A DNA stretch of 64,000 nucleotides from Kiloniella spongiae (GTDB taxonomy: Bacteria; Pseudomonadota; Alphaproteobacteria; Kiloniellales; Kiloniellaceae). The DNA is taken from positions 35,593 to 99,592 of the forward strand of contig NZ_LAQL01000016.1 in NCBI RefSeq assembly GCF_001026905.1, given 5' to 3'. Made by a program: the position numbers and the translations under genes. Below, piece after piece: positions 56,190-64,000 of the stretch; position 1 is the first letter of the stretch, and each line of letters begins with the position of its first letter. The notes under the pieces were generated by a model that was given only the letters and a program-made list of their open reading frames with translations, did no database searches and had not been told where the DNA came from.

Positions 56190-56397
56190 CCAGCCTTCCC
56201 TATGATCTGTTTAGTCTTTTTATAGAATAGTATATCGCCTTGTAGCTCTTTCAATGTTATACACCCATTGTTACAGCTGGAAGCACAAAGAACAACAAGT
56301 GAGGTCAATTTCGTTGCTATATACATCTACTCAGTTGTAATTTTGATGTATGTGTATCGATTTATTTGACAGTTGCATGGGGGAACGGTCTCTAGAT

Positions 56398-57444
56398 ATG
56401 GCCAAGGACAATTATATGCCTGAGTTGAAAAAACGTAGTGTATACCGCTTTGGGGGTAAGGGTCGCATTTTAGGAGCACTCGTGCTTCCACTGGTACTTG
56501 CAGCCTGCTCTTCAACACCTGACTGGGCGAACCCGGTGGCTTGGTTTGATAGTGACGAACCAGAACAGCCAACACAGGTGACAAACGCTGAAAATGTTGT
56601 ACCCGCCGAAGGGTTTCCGAATCTTTCAAGTGTTCCTGGCGAATCCCCGCAAACAACATCAGGTGATTACAGAACTCAGGTTACTGAAGGTTTGGTTGCA
56701 GACCGAGGTAATGCAGAATATAGCGATCAGCCATTAACAGCCAGATCAACTCTGGTTCCTGCTGCACCACCACCATCTGTACCGCAAGCGCCGTCTATTG
56801 CACAAACAACACCACAGGCTGTACCTGCTGCACCGGCACCTGTTGTTCCAAGTACAGTTCCTGCATCACCACAGGCAGTAACCGGTGCAACATCACAAAC
56901 AACAGTGATCTCATCACAAGGTGCAGCTTTGCCACCCGCATTTCCAAACGGCGCACCGGCTTACGCACAAAACCAATACACCGGACCACAGTACAACACG
57001 CCAAGCTGGGGCTCACCTTATGCGCAACAAGGCTATAGTCAGTCATACACAGGCCAGGCCACATATGGTTCACCTTACGCAGCGCAAGCTGGCGGACAGC
57101 TCGTTGCAGTCATTTACTTCTCGCATGGTTCATCAAACTTAAACAACCAAGATATTCAGGTTATTCGTGATGTAGCTGCACTGTACGGTCAACGTGGTGG
57201 AACGATTACAGTGCTTGGGCATTCAAGCTCCAGAACACAGCTGACAGATGCATTACGCCATCAGCAGGTTAACTATGAAATCTCTGGACGTCGTGCCGAA
57301 GTAGTTACGCGTGCCCTACAAAACTCTGGCGTTCCCGCACGTCAGGTTATTACCGACGCGCGGTCGGACAGTAATCCTGTTTTCCACGAATTCATGCCTA
57401 CGGGTGAGGCCGGAAACAGACGTGTAGAAATATATGTAAACTAG
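56398..57444 (+). CDS. OmpA-domain lipoprotein with a Pro/Ala/Gln-rich linker
   Basis: A 348-aa protein. A lipobox (LAAC) ends its signal peptide. A long low-complexity linker rich in A, P, Q and T (residues about 90-235) leads to an OmpA/MotB-like peptidoglycan-binding domain: VAVIYFSHGSSNLNNQDIQVI, TVLGHSSSRTQ, then ISGRRAEVVTRALQNSGVP and GEAGNRRVEIYVN. It probably links the outer membrane to the cell wall. ATG 56398 is chosen; ATG 56416 is an alternative and the ORF extends to 56350. Confidence 0.85.
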   Translation: MAKDNYMPELKKRSVYRFGGKGRILGALVLPLVLAACSSTPDWANPVAWFDSDEPEQPTQVTNAENVVPAEGFPNLSSVPGESPQTTSGDYRTQVTEGLVADRGNAEYSDQPLTARSTLVPAAPPPSVPQAPSIAQTTPQAVPAAPAPVVPSTVPASPQAVTGATSQTTVISSQGAALPPAFPNGAPAYAQNQYTGPQYNTPSWGSPYAQQGYSQSYTGQATYGSPYAAQAGGQLVAVIYFSHGSSNLNNQDIQVIRDVAALYGQRGGTITVLGHSSSRTQLTDALRHQQVNYEISGRRAEVVTRALQNSGVPARQVITDARSDSNPVFHEFMPTGEAGNRRVEIYVN

Positions 57445-57453
57445 GCGAATTGC

Positions 57454-57482
57454 CCTGAGAAATTTTTGATAAATTTCTCAGG
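57454..57482. other. Perfect AT-rich hairpin after the OmpA-like gene
   Basis: CCTGAGAAATTT and AAATTTCTCAGG pair completely around TTGAT, 10 bp past the stop codon. There is no T-run, so it may protect the 3' end of the message ahead of the true terminator at 57502. Confidence 0.6.
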
Positions 57483-57501
57483 ATAAAACGCATAAAACAT
57501 T

Positions 57502-57545
57502 GGTCACGAAGCTGGTATTCTGCTATCTGCTTCGTGGCCTTTTTT
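57502..57545 (+). terminator. Rho-independent terminator of the OmpA-like gene
   Basis: GGTCACGAAGC and GCTTCGTGGCC form an 11-bp stem (one G-U) around a 16-base loop, followed by six T. Confidence 0.88.
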
Positions 57546-57632
57546 ATAGAGCTAATCATCTTGGTCAGAGTAGAAAAGAATATTCTTTTTTCTCTGGCTA
57601 AATAGAGATAACCCAACAAGTTCGAGTTGATA

Positions 57633-58844
57633 ATGGATCAGGAATTTCACCGTATAAAACGTTTGCCGCCTTATGTATTTGCTGAAGTTAATGCATTAAA
57701 AGCAGCGGCGCGAGCGGCGAAAAGGGATATTATCGATTTTGGTATGGGAAATCCTGATCAGCCCCCGCCACAACATGTCATTGATAAACTGACCGATGTT
57801 GTTCAAAATCCCAGAGTACACGGCTATTCTACATCCCGTGGTATTCCCGGCTTAAGAAAAGCAATATCAGCCTACTACGATCGCCGTTTTGGCGTTAATA
57901 TTGACCCGGAAACAGAAACCATTGTAACTCTGGGTTCTAAAGAAGGTCTTGCAAATCTGGCACAGGCAATCACCAGCCCCGGCGATATTATTCTCGCACC
58001 GAACCCAAGTTACCCAATCCATGCCTTTGGATTTATCATTGCCGGTGCGGCTATCAGATCAATGCCGATGACACAGGGCGCGAATATCATGGAACAGCTG
58101 GAAATAGCTGTTCGACATTCGGTCCCCAAGCCTTTGGCGATTATCCTGAACTATCCATCAAACCCGACAGCCGAAGTCAAGGATCTGGATTTTTATGCGG
58201 AAATCGTCGATTTTTGCCGCAAGCATGAGATATATATTATTTCTGATCTGGCCTATGCAGAAGTTTATTTTAACGACACACCACCGCCATCAATTCTAGA
58301 GGTTCCCGGTGCGAAAGATATTGCCGTAGAATTTCTGTCCATGAGTAAAACTTATTCAATGGCTGGATGGCGTGTCGGATTCTGTTCTGGCAATAAAAAG
58401 CTTGTCGCCGCGCTGACCCGGGTTAAATCCTATGTTGACTATGGTGCCTTCACACCTGTTCAGGTCGCGGCAGTGTCTGCACTTAATGGCCCACAAGAAT
58501 GCATTGGTGAAATGCGCGATCGCTATCGTGGTCGCCGCGATGTCTTGATAAAAGGCTTGAGTGCAGCCGGATGGGACATACCAAGTCCGCCCGCAACAAT
58601 GTTTGCCTGGGCTCCCTTACCAAAAGAGTTTGCCCACCTGGGCTCAATGGAATTTTCCAAGTTATTATTAGAACATGCTAATGTAGCGGTTGCCCCTGGT
58701 GTCGGTTTTGGCGAGTATGGCGAAGGTTATGTCAGGTTGGGACTTGTAGAAAACGAACAACGTACGCGTCAGGCTGTTAAAAACGTTAAAGCCATGATGC
58801 AGAAAAAAGACAGTATTCTTGAACAAATTAGTAAGCGGAAATAA
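57633..58844 (+). CDS. Class I/II PLP aminotransferase (AlaC / LL-DAP aminotransferase type)
   Basis: A 403-aa PLP enzyme of the aspartate aminotransferase fold. The pyridoxal lysine is in LSMSKTYSMAGWRVGF; PNPSYPIH and NYPSNPTAEV are further family blocks. This subgroup interconverts alanine, glutamate or related amino acids; sitting directly before hom suggests a role in aspartate-family or alanine metabolism. ATG 57633 is preferred over TTG 57627. The stop is 3 bp before the hom start, so the two are co-transcribed. Confidence 0.88.
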   Translation: MDQEFHRIKRLPPYVFAEVNALKAAARAAKRDIIDFGMGNPDQPPPQHVIDKLTDVVQNPRVHGYSTSRGIPGLRKAISAYYDRRFGVNIDPETETIVTLGSKEGLANLAQAITSPGDIILAPNPSYPIHAFGFIIAGAAIRSMPMTQGANIMEQLEIAVRHSVPKPLAIILNYPSNPTAEVKDLDFYAEIVDFCRKHEIYIISDLAYAEVYFNDTPPPSILEVPGAKDIAVEFLSMSKTYSMAGWRVGFCSGNKKLVAALTRVKSYVDYGAFTPVQVAAVSALNGPQECIGEMRDRYRGRRDVLIKGLSAAGWDIPSPPATMFAWAPLPKEFAHLGSMEFSKLLLEHANVAVAPGVGFGEYGEGYVRLGLVENEQRTRQAVKNVKAMMQKKDSILEQISKRK

Positions 58845-58847
58845 ATC

Positions 58848-60137
58848 GTGAGTGAACCCCTTAAGATTGCGATCGCCGGATTAGGTACCGTTGGTACTGG
58901 AACAGTCAAACTTATTCAGGATAATCTAAACGTCCTCGCCCAACGCACGGGACGTGAAATGTCTATCGTAGCAGTATCAGCGCGTAGCCGTAAAAATCGC
59001 GATTTTGACATGAGCGACATGACTTATTACGACAACGCAGTGGACATGGCTGAAAACTGTGATGCTGACGTTATGATGGAGCTTATTGGCGGGTCCGAGG
59101 GTATTGCAAAAGAAGTCGTTGAAGTTTCAATCGCCAAAGGTCGTCACGTTATTACAGCGAACAAAGCCCTGTTAGCGCACCACGGAACTGAGCTTGCCAA
59201 ACTCGCAGAAGAATCCGGGGTTGCGTTGGCTTACGAAGCGGCTGTTGCAGGTGGAATTCCGGTTATCAAAGGTCTTCGCGAGGGACTCGCGGCTAATTCT
59301 TTTGATCTCGTATACGGCATTCTCAACGGTACTTGTAACTTTATCCTGACAAACATGCGTGAAACAGGTCGCGACTTCGAAGAAGTTCTGTTTGAAGCGC
59401 AGGAACTTGGCTATGCCGAAGCAGATCCTAGCTTTGACGTCGACGGTGTTGATGCCGCGCATAAGCTATCACTTTTAAGTTCTGTATCTTTTGGAACCGA
59501 AGTTGATTTTGATGCTGTGTACATTGAGGGCATAAGAAACATCTCGGCGCTTGATATTGTTAATGCTGAAGAGCTGGGGTACCGCATCAAGTTGCTTGGA
59601 ATTGCGCGCAAGACAGAACATGGTATAGATCAACGTGTTCACCCTTGCATGGTTGCCAAAGATCAACCTATTGCCTCTGTAGAGGGTGTTCTGAACGCAG
59701 TCGTCTGTAACGGAAACCACGTTGGAACCACAATGTTCGAAGGTGCAGGAGCAGGCGGAGGACCCACAGCTTCAGCAGTCGTCGCTGACTTGGTTGATAT
59801 TGCTCGCGGTACTATCTTGCCAACTTTCGGTGTTCCGGCAAAAGCACTTGAAAAACCTATCGCTCAGCCTGTCGAAAAGCGTGAAGGTTCTTATTACCTA
59901 CGTTTACAGGTCGAAGATCGCCCAGGCGTCATTGCAGACATATCCAATATCCTCAAGGATGAAGATATTTCCGTAAAATCACTCATTCAGCATGAATCAA
60001 ACCCAGGGAAGTCAGTTCCACTTGTGATTACAACACAGGCAACGGTGGAGACCGCAATGGGAAGATCACTAGAAAAGATATCGCAACTCGATTGCGTACT
60101 CGAAAAACCAAATATGATCCGGATCGTCTCTCTTTAA
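58848..60137 (+). CDS. hom: Homoserine dehydrogenase
   Basis: A 429-aa NAD(P)-dependent oxidoreductase making homoserine for threonine and methionine. The N-terminal dinucleotide motif IAGLGTVGTGTV, the catalytic block ITANKALLAHHG, YGILNGTCNFILT and EAQELGYAEADPSFDVDG are visible. A C-terminal ACT domain (RLQVEDRPGVIADISNIL) implies threonine feedback control. It starts at GTG 58848, 3 bp after the aminotransferase. Confidence 0.96.
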   Translation: MSEPLKIAIAGLGTVGTGTVKLIQDNLNVLAQRTGREMSIVAVSARSRKNRDFDMSDMTYYDNAVDMAENCDADVMMELIGGSEGIAKEVVEVSIAKGRHVITANKALLAHHGTELAKLAEESGVALAYEAAVAGGIPVIKGLREGLAANSFDLVYGILNGTCNFILTNMRETGRDFEEVLFEAQELGYAEADPSFDVDGVDAAHKLSLLSSVSFGTEVDFDAVYIEGIRNISALDIVNAEELGYRIKLLGIARKTEHGIDQRVHPCMVAKDQPIASVEGVLNAVVCNGNHVGTTMFEGAGAGGGPTASAVVADLVDIARGTILPTFGVPAKALEKPIAQPVEKREGSYYLRLQVEDRPGVIADISNILKDEDISVKSLIQHESNPGKSVPLVITTQATVETAMGRSLEKISQLDCVLEKPNMIRIVSL

Positions 60138-60202
60138 TAGAACGATCTGAAAAGCAATAACCCGTTCACTATTGAACGATATCAAAGTCAGAGGACAAAG
60201 AT

Positions 60203-61171
60203 ATGGAACGTAACCTGGCCCTAGAGACCGTACGTGTCACAGAAGCTGCTGCATTGGCTTCTTCCCGCCTTATGGGACGCGGAGACGAAAAAGCAGCAGA
60301 CCAAGCTGCTGTGAATGCAATGCGCGACGCCTTAAACGGTCTGGCGATTGATGGCACAGTTGTTATCGGCGAAGGCGAACGTGATGAAGCGCCTATGCTT
60401 TATATTGGCGAGAAAGTAGGAAAGGGCGGTCCAGGCATTGATATTGCTCTCGATCCCTTGGAAGGCACAACACTGACAGCCAAAGGCGGTCCAAACGCGA
60501 TGTGCGTTATTGCGATGGCCGAATCTGGTAACTTTCTGAATGCACCAGATACCTATATGGACAAGATAGCTGTTGGCGCCGGACTTCCTGAAGGTGTTGT
60601 AGATCTTGACGAAACTGTCGTTAACAACCTGGCCAGTCTGGCAAAAGCAAAGAAAACTGACATCAGTGACCTAGTTGTTTGCATTATGGATCGTCCACGT
60701 CACGAAGAGAAAATCGCTCAGGTTCGCGAATGTGGTGCCCGTATTGTTCTCATCGGTGATGGCGATGTTGCTGGTGCACTGGCAACCAGCCGTTTTGATA
60801 GTGGTATTGATCTGTTCATGGGGGCAGGTGGTGCACCAGAAGGTGTTCTTGCTGCTGCGGCTCTTCGTTGTACAGGTGGCCAGTTCCAGGGTCGTTTACT
60901 CTTTCGGAATGATGATGAAGTTGCCCGCGCACGCCGCTGGGGTATCGAAGATCTCGACCGTAAATACGAGATCAACGAACTTGCCAAAGGCGATGTTATG
61001 TTTGTTGCTACAGGTGTGACAGACGGTAGTCTTCTTCGTGGTGTACGGCGATACCAAGGTGGCGCGACAACACAGTCTATGGTGATGCGCTCCAAAACAG
61101 GTACATCCCGTGTTGTTGATGCAACGCACAATTTTTATCGTAAAACGTGGTATGACAATCTGGGTGTTTAA
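60203..61171 (+). CDS. glpX: Fructose-1,6-bisphosphatase class II (GlpX)
   Basis: A 322-aa metal-dependent phosphatase of gluconeogenesis. Family motifs are GEGERDEAPMLYIGE, the metal-binding DPLEGTT and GGAPEGVLAAAALR. In some alphaproteobacteria the enzyme also acts on sedoheptulose bisphosphate. It lies 65 bp after hom with AGAGG ahead of the ATG and is followed by a strong terminator. Confidence 0.96.
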   Translation: MERNLALETVRVTEAAALASSRLMGRGDEKAADQAAVNAMRDALNGLAIDGTVVIGEGERDEAPMLYIGEKVGKGGPGIDIALDPLEGTTLTAKGGPNAMCVIAMAESGNFLNAPDTYMDKIAVGAGLPEGVVDLDETVVNNLASLAKAKKTDISDLVVCIMDRPRHEEKIAQVRECGARIVLIGDGDVAGALATSRFDSGIDLFMGAGGAPEGVLAAAALRCTGGQFQGRLLFRNDDEVARARRWGIEDLDRKYEINELAKGDVMFVATGVTDGSLLRGVRRYQGGATTQSMVMRSKTGTSRVVDATHNFYRKTWYDNLGV

Positions 61172-61196
61172 TACTTTACCAGATATACTAGGAATA

Positions 61197-61229
61197 AAAG
61201 AGGCGCCGTATTGGCGCCTCTTGTTTTTT
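61197..61229 (+). terminator. Rho-independent terminator after glpX
   Basis: AAGAGGCGCC and GGCGCCTCTT form a perfect 10-bp stem around GTATT, followed by GTTTTTT. It lies just past the glpX stop. Confidence 0.95.
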
Positions 61230-61291
61230 ATGGGAAGCTCGCTAGGTTATCTTTACTTCATTAATCACTTTTAATTGGTCGGTTCATTATT

Positions 61292-63094
61292 ATGCAGGGC
61301 AAAGAACAAGATACTTTGCGAGATACCTTTCTGGGCATCCAAAGCTCTATTACAGGCAAACGCTGGGAAGAGCGATTAAAAGATCACCGCTCAGCCCTTG
61401 CCCTTAGCCAACGCCTGAGTTTACCTGAAATTATCGGCAGGTTGCTAGCTGCCCGTGGCGTCACGCTGGATACAGCCGAAGCATTCCTGAAACCTACCCT
61501 TAAAGACTGGTTACCAGACCCATCCATTCTAAAGGGAATGGACGATACAACAGCACGAATTTTCAAAGCCTTAGACAAAAAAGAAAAAATCGCTGTTTTC
61601 GGGGATTATGATGTGGATGGAGCAACTTCTTCCGCACTTCTCATACGTTACTTTAATGCAATTGGCGTCGAAATCTCTGTACATATTCCAGACAGGGTAA
61701 CGGAAGGATACGGCCCCAACCTTCCTGCATTACTTAATCTGCAACAACAGGGATGCTCACTCGTCATCACAGTTGACTGTGGAACTTCTGCTTTTGAACC
61801 GCTCGAAGGAGCTAAGCAAGCAGGTCTTGATGTTCTTATCATTGATCACCACGAGGCCGAGGCATTGTTGCCGCCCGCTGTTGCCGTTGTAAATCCAAAC
61901 AGACAGGACGAAAGTCGCGAATACGGTTCCCTTGCTGCCGTAGGGGTCGTATTTCTTGTTCTTGTTGCTCTCAACCGACGCCTCAGAGAAGAAGGGTGGT
62001 TCAGCAAACAAGGTATCAGAGAACCCAACCTCATGTCTCTTCTGGATCTTGTTGCATTGGGGACGGTCTGTGATGTCGTCCCGCTATCCGGATTGAACAG
62101 AGCTTACGTCAGTCAGGGCGTTAAGATTCTGGCCAAGCGGCATAATCCCGGAATTGTAGCGCTATCTGATGTAGCCAAACTCTCTGAAAAGCCTGATAGC
62201 GGACATCTCGGCTATACATTAGGCCCTCGCGTTAATGCAGGTGGACGTGTCGGTCAATCATGGTTAGGTGCCAAATTACTTTCCACAGAGAATGCAGATG
62301 AAGCTTTAAAAATTGCGTCACAGCTAGAGGAATATAATTCAGAGCGTAAAACAATCGAAACAGAAGTTCTGGATCAAGCATTAGGGACGATTGGTGACGA
62401 AACTGAACTAAAAGGCATTACCATTGCGTCAGGTGAGGGATGGCATCCCGGCGTCATTGGTATTGTCGCAAGCCGTCTAAAAGACCGATACAATATGCCA
62501 GCCCTTGTTATTGCCTTTGATGAGAAAGGAATAGGTAAAGGATCAGGACGATCAGTTCCCGGTGTAGATCTTGGTTCGGCAGTCATAGCTGCGCGTCAGG
62601 CTGGCCTACTTGAAAATGGTGGTGGTCATGCCATGGCAGCAGGCCTTACTGTTCATCAGAAAAATTACCGGGAACTGTGCACTTTCTTATCAGAACGCCT
62701 GTCAAAAGCTTTGTCCGAAGTTTCTTACACTCCCAGTATAGGTATAGACGGCGCACTTCAACCCGGTGGCGCAAGTGCTGACCTTATCGACTTGCTGGAT
62801 TCATGTGGCCCCTTTGGTGTTGGTAATCCTCAGCCTAGGTTCGTGTTACCCTCTGTACGCGTTTTGCGCCCGGGTCTCGTTGGCGAAAGCCACGTGAGAT
62901 GCATTTTAAGCGGGGTTGACGGACGAACCCTCAAGGGTATCGCCTTTCGTTCCCTTGATAACGAATTGGGGCAGTTGCTTTTAAATACGGGGGGCATGCC
63001 CATCCATGTCTGTGGTAAACTAAAACGTGATACCTGGTCCGGGCCAGATGGTGTACAAATAATTATAGAAGACGCCGCACCAATTAACGGGTAA
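61292..63094 (+). CDS. recJ: Single-stranded-DNA-specific exonuclease RecJ
   Basis: A 600-aa 5'-3' exonuclease for recombination and mismatch repair. DHH-family motifs are FGDYDVDGATSSALL (I), VDCGTSAFEP and IDHHEAEALLP (III), then LGPRVNAGGRVG and a DHHA1 domain with ENGGGHAMAAGLTV. The glpX-recJ neighbourhood is widespread in this bacterial group. The upstream terminator suggests its own promoter in the 62 bp gap. Confidence 0.96.
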   Translation: MQGKEQDTLRDTFLGIQSSITGKRWEERLKDHRSALALSQRLSLPEIIGRLLAARGVTLDTAEAFLKPTLKDWLPDPSILKGMDDTTARIFKALDKKEKIAVFGDYDVDGATSSALLIRYFNAIGVEISVHIPDRVTEGYGPNLPALLNLQQQGCSLVITVDCGTSAFEPLEGAKQAGLDVLIIDHHEAEALLPPAVAVVNPNRQDESREYGSLAAVGVVFLVLVALNRRLREEGWFSKQGIREPNLMSLLDLVALGTVCDVVPLSGLNRAYVSQGVKILAKRHNPGIVALSDVAKLSEKPDSGHLGYTLGPRVNAGGRVGQSWLGAKLLSTENADEALKIASQLEEYNSERKTIETEVLDQALGTIGDETELKGITIASGEGWHPGVIGIVASRLKDRYNMPALVIAFDEKGIGKGSGRSVPGVDLGSAVIAARQAGLLENGGGHAMAAGLTVHQKNYRELCTFLSERLSKALSEVSYTPSIGIDGALQPGGASADLIDLLDSCGPFGVGNPQPRFVLPSVRVLRPGLVGESHVRCILSGVDGRTLKGIAFRSLDNELGQLLLNTGGMPIHVCGKLKRDTWSGPDGVQIIIEDAAPING

Positions 63095-63103
63095 GATAAC
63101 AGA

Positions 63104-63895
63104 ATGAGACAGTCGTTTTTTTCTTACAGACGCTATTCTTTTAATTATTTCAGTTCCTTAGGCAGAATAATTTCTGCCTTTTTTTTAACTGTTTTTATCA
63201 CGCTTACATTCTTTCCGAAAAAACCAGCCTTTGCACAAGAAGGCATTCATGTCGACTTGGAGCTAGTTTTGGCTGTTGATGCCTCTACAAGCGTCTCCGC
63301 ACAGGAATTTGATTTACAGATGCGAGGAATAGCGCAGGCTTTTCGCGATCCCTCTGTCGTGCAAGCCATTGCCGTTGCTGGGGATCGTGGCGTGGCAGTT
63401 GCCGTTATCCAATGGGCAAACAACCTACTTCAAAAAGTTGCTGTGGATTGGTTTTTAATTCGTAATGAGCAAAGTGCCGCCGAATTTGCTGACATTGTAG
63501 ATGAAACCCCGAGATATATTTTTGGCGGGGGTACTTCTATTGGCGGAGCAATTACCTATTCAACGCGTCAGATGGAAATAAATCCTTTCATCGGTGTACG
63601 CAAAGTTATCGATATTTCCGGTGATGGACGATCCAATCAGGGCGCACCACCGGAACTCGTTCGTAATCAATCGACAACACAAGGTATTGTGATTAACGGT
63701 TTAACCATCAACAATGAAGACCCCTTTATTGATCGGTATTACGAAAAATTTGTTATTGGGGGCACAGGAGCCTTTGTTCAGACTGCAACAACCTATGAAG
63801 ATTTTGGTGCCGCGATGAAAGAAAAGCTGATCAAAGAAATCGGTGGTGTGCCTGTTGCGCAAAAAGCTACCGAAATCAAGCTGGCGAGCCAATAA
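63104..63895 (+). CDS. Secreted DUF1194 (VWA-like) protein
   Basis: A 263-aa exported protein. A long N-terminal hydrophobic region ends at a likely signal peptidase I site (KPAFA). The mature part begins VDLELVLAVDASTSVS, with the MIDAS-type DASTS motif of a VWA fold, and carries FGGGTSIGGAITYS and VIDISGDGRSNQG, the DUF1194 hallmarks. The function is unknown. It starts 9 bp after the recJ stop and is probably co-transcribed. Confidence 0.87.
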   Translation: MRQSFFSYRRYSFNYFSSLGRIISAFFLTVFITLTFFPKKPAFAQEGIHVDLELVLAVDASTSVSAQEFDLQMRGIAQAFRDPSVVQAIAVAGDRGVAVAVIQWANNLLQKVAVDWFLIRNEQSAAEFADIVDETPRYIFGGGTSIGGAITYSTRQMEINPFIGVRKVIDISGDGRSNQGAPPELVRNQSTTQGIVINGLTINNEDPFIDRYYEKFVIGGTGAFVQTATTYEDFGAAMKEKLIKEIGGVPVAQKATEIKLASQ

Positions 63896-64000
63896 TCTAC
63901 ACTTAATAAAAAAAAAGATTACAGAATCGAAAATACCTACTTGCCAAGGGTCTCTGAAATCGGTAAATCCTTGCTCACCGAAAGATGACCCCTTCGTCTA

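Overview
The window reads as one contiguous piece of an alphaproteobacterial chromosome. Evidence is the block bamE / CBP3-like chaperone / DUF177 / rpmF-plsX-fabH-ihfA-merR, the full ccoNOQP-ccoGHIS set, an S9 protein with an acidic N-terminal extension, paired PHB synthase and intracellular depolymerase, and a GlpX-type bisphosphatase. Base composition (roughly mid-40s % GC by spot count) and gene content suggest a marine Rhodospirillales/Kiloniellales-type heterotroph; this placement is inference. No rRNA, CRISPR array, integrase or transposase was seen.

Layout. 1-7.2 kb: envelope, ribosome and lipid housekeeping, a tRNA-Pro(GGG), an MlaF-like ATPase and a YigZ protein. 7.4-9.3 kb: phenylalanine hydroxylase divergent from an Lrp/AsnC regulator, plus a GNAT. 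9.4-17.5 kb: complete cbb3 oxidase structural and assembly genes on the minus strand, with an FNR-type box upstream of ccoN. 17.6-19.1 kb: a GNAT-like gene and an FNR-family regulator around a second box. 19.15-19.33 kb: a probable structured RNA. 19.5-23.1 kb: HpcH-type aldolase, SPOR lipoprotein, PHB depolymerase, small hypotheticals. 23.2-28.1 kb: an AT-rich four-gene sensory cassette (Aer-like PAS, soluble chemoreceptor, STAS, REC-PP2C) lying between a decayed 138-bp remnant of a FAD amine/amino-acid oxidoreductase 3' end and a complete copy of that gene. 28.4-29.4 kb: rplM-rpsI.

29.6-37.5 kb is accessory: a nuclease-like/ImmA-like metallopeptidase fusion, a LysE exporter, a Cache protein-kinase-receiver trio, a deletion scar joining truncated SDR and LysR genes, a DMT transporter and an intact LysR gene. 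37.6-40.4 kb: lipoprotein, argC, an exported small protein, gamma carbonic anhydrase. 40.5-54.2 kb (minus): an 1823-aa RTX adhesin with a LapG-like TAAG motif, then a translationally coupled five-gene operon for an RND tripartite pump with its own two-component system. 54.3-63.9 kb: phaC, OmpA-like lipoprotein, aminotransferase-hom-glpX-recJ and a secreted DUF1194 protein.

How the parts fit: oxygen-limited respiration (FNR regulator, box, cbb3 oxidase) and PHB synthesis/mobilisation are the clear physiological themes. The most novel-looking material is the remnant-flanked PAS/MCP/STAS/PP2C cassette, the stand-alone nuclease-peptidase fusion, and the unassigned RNA. All family assignments come from reading motifs in the sequence without database searches.
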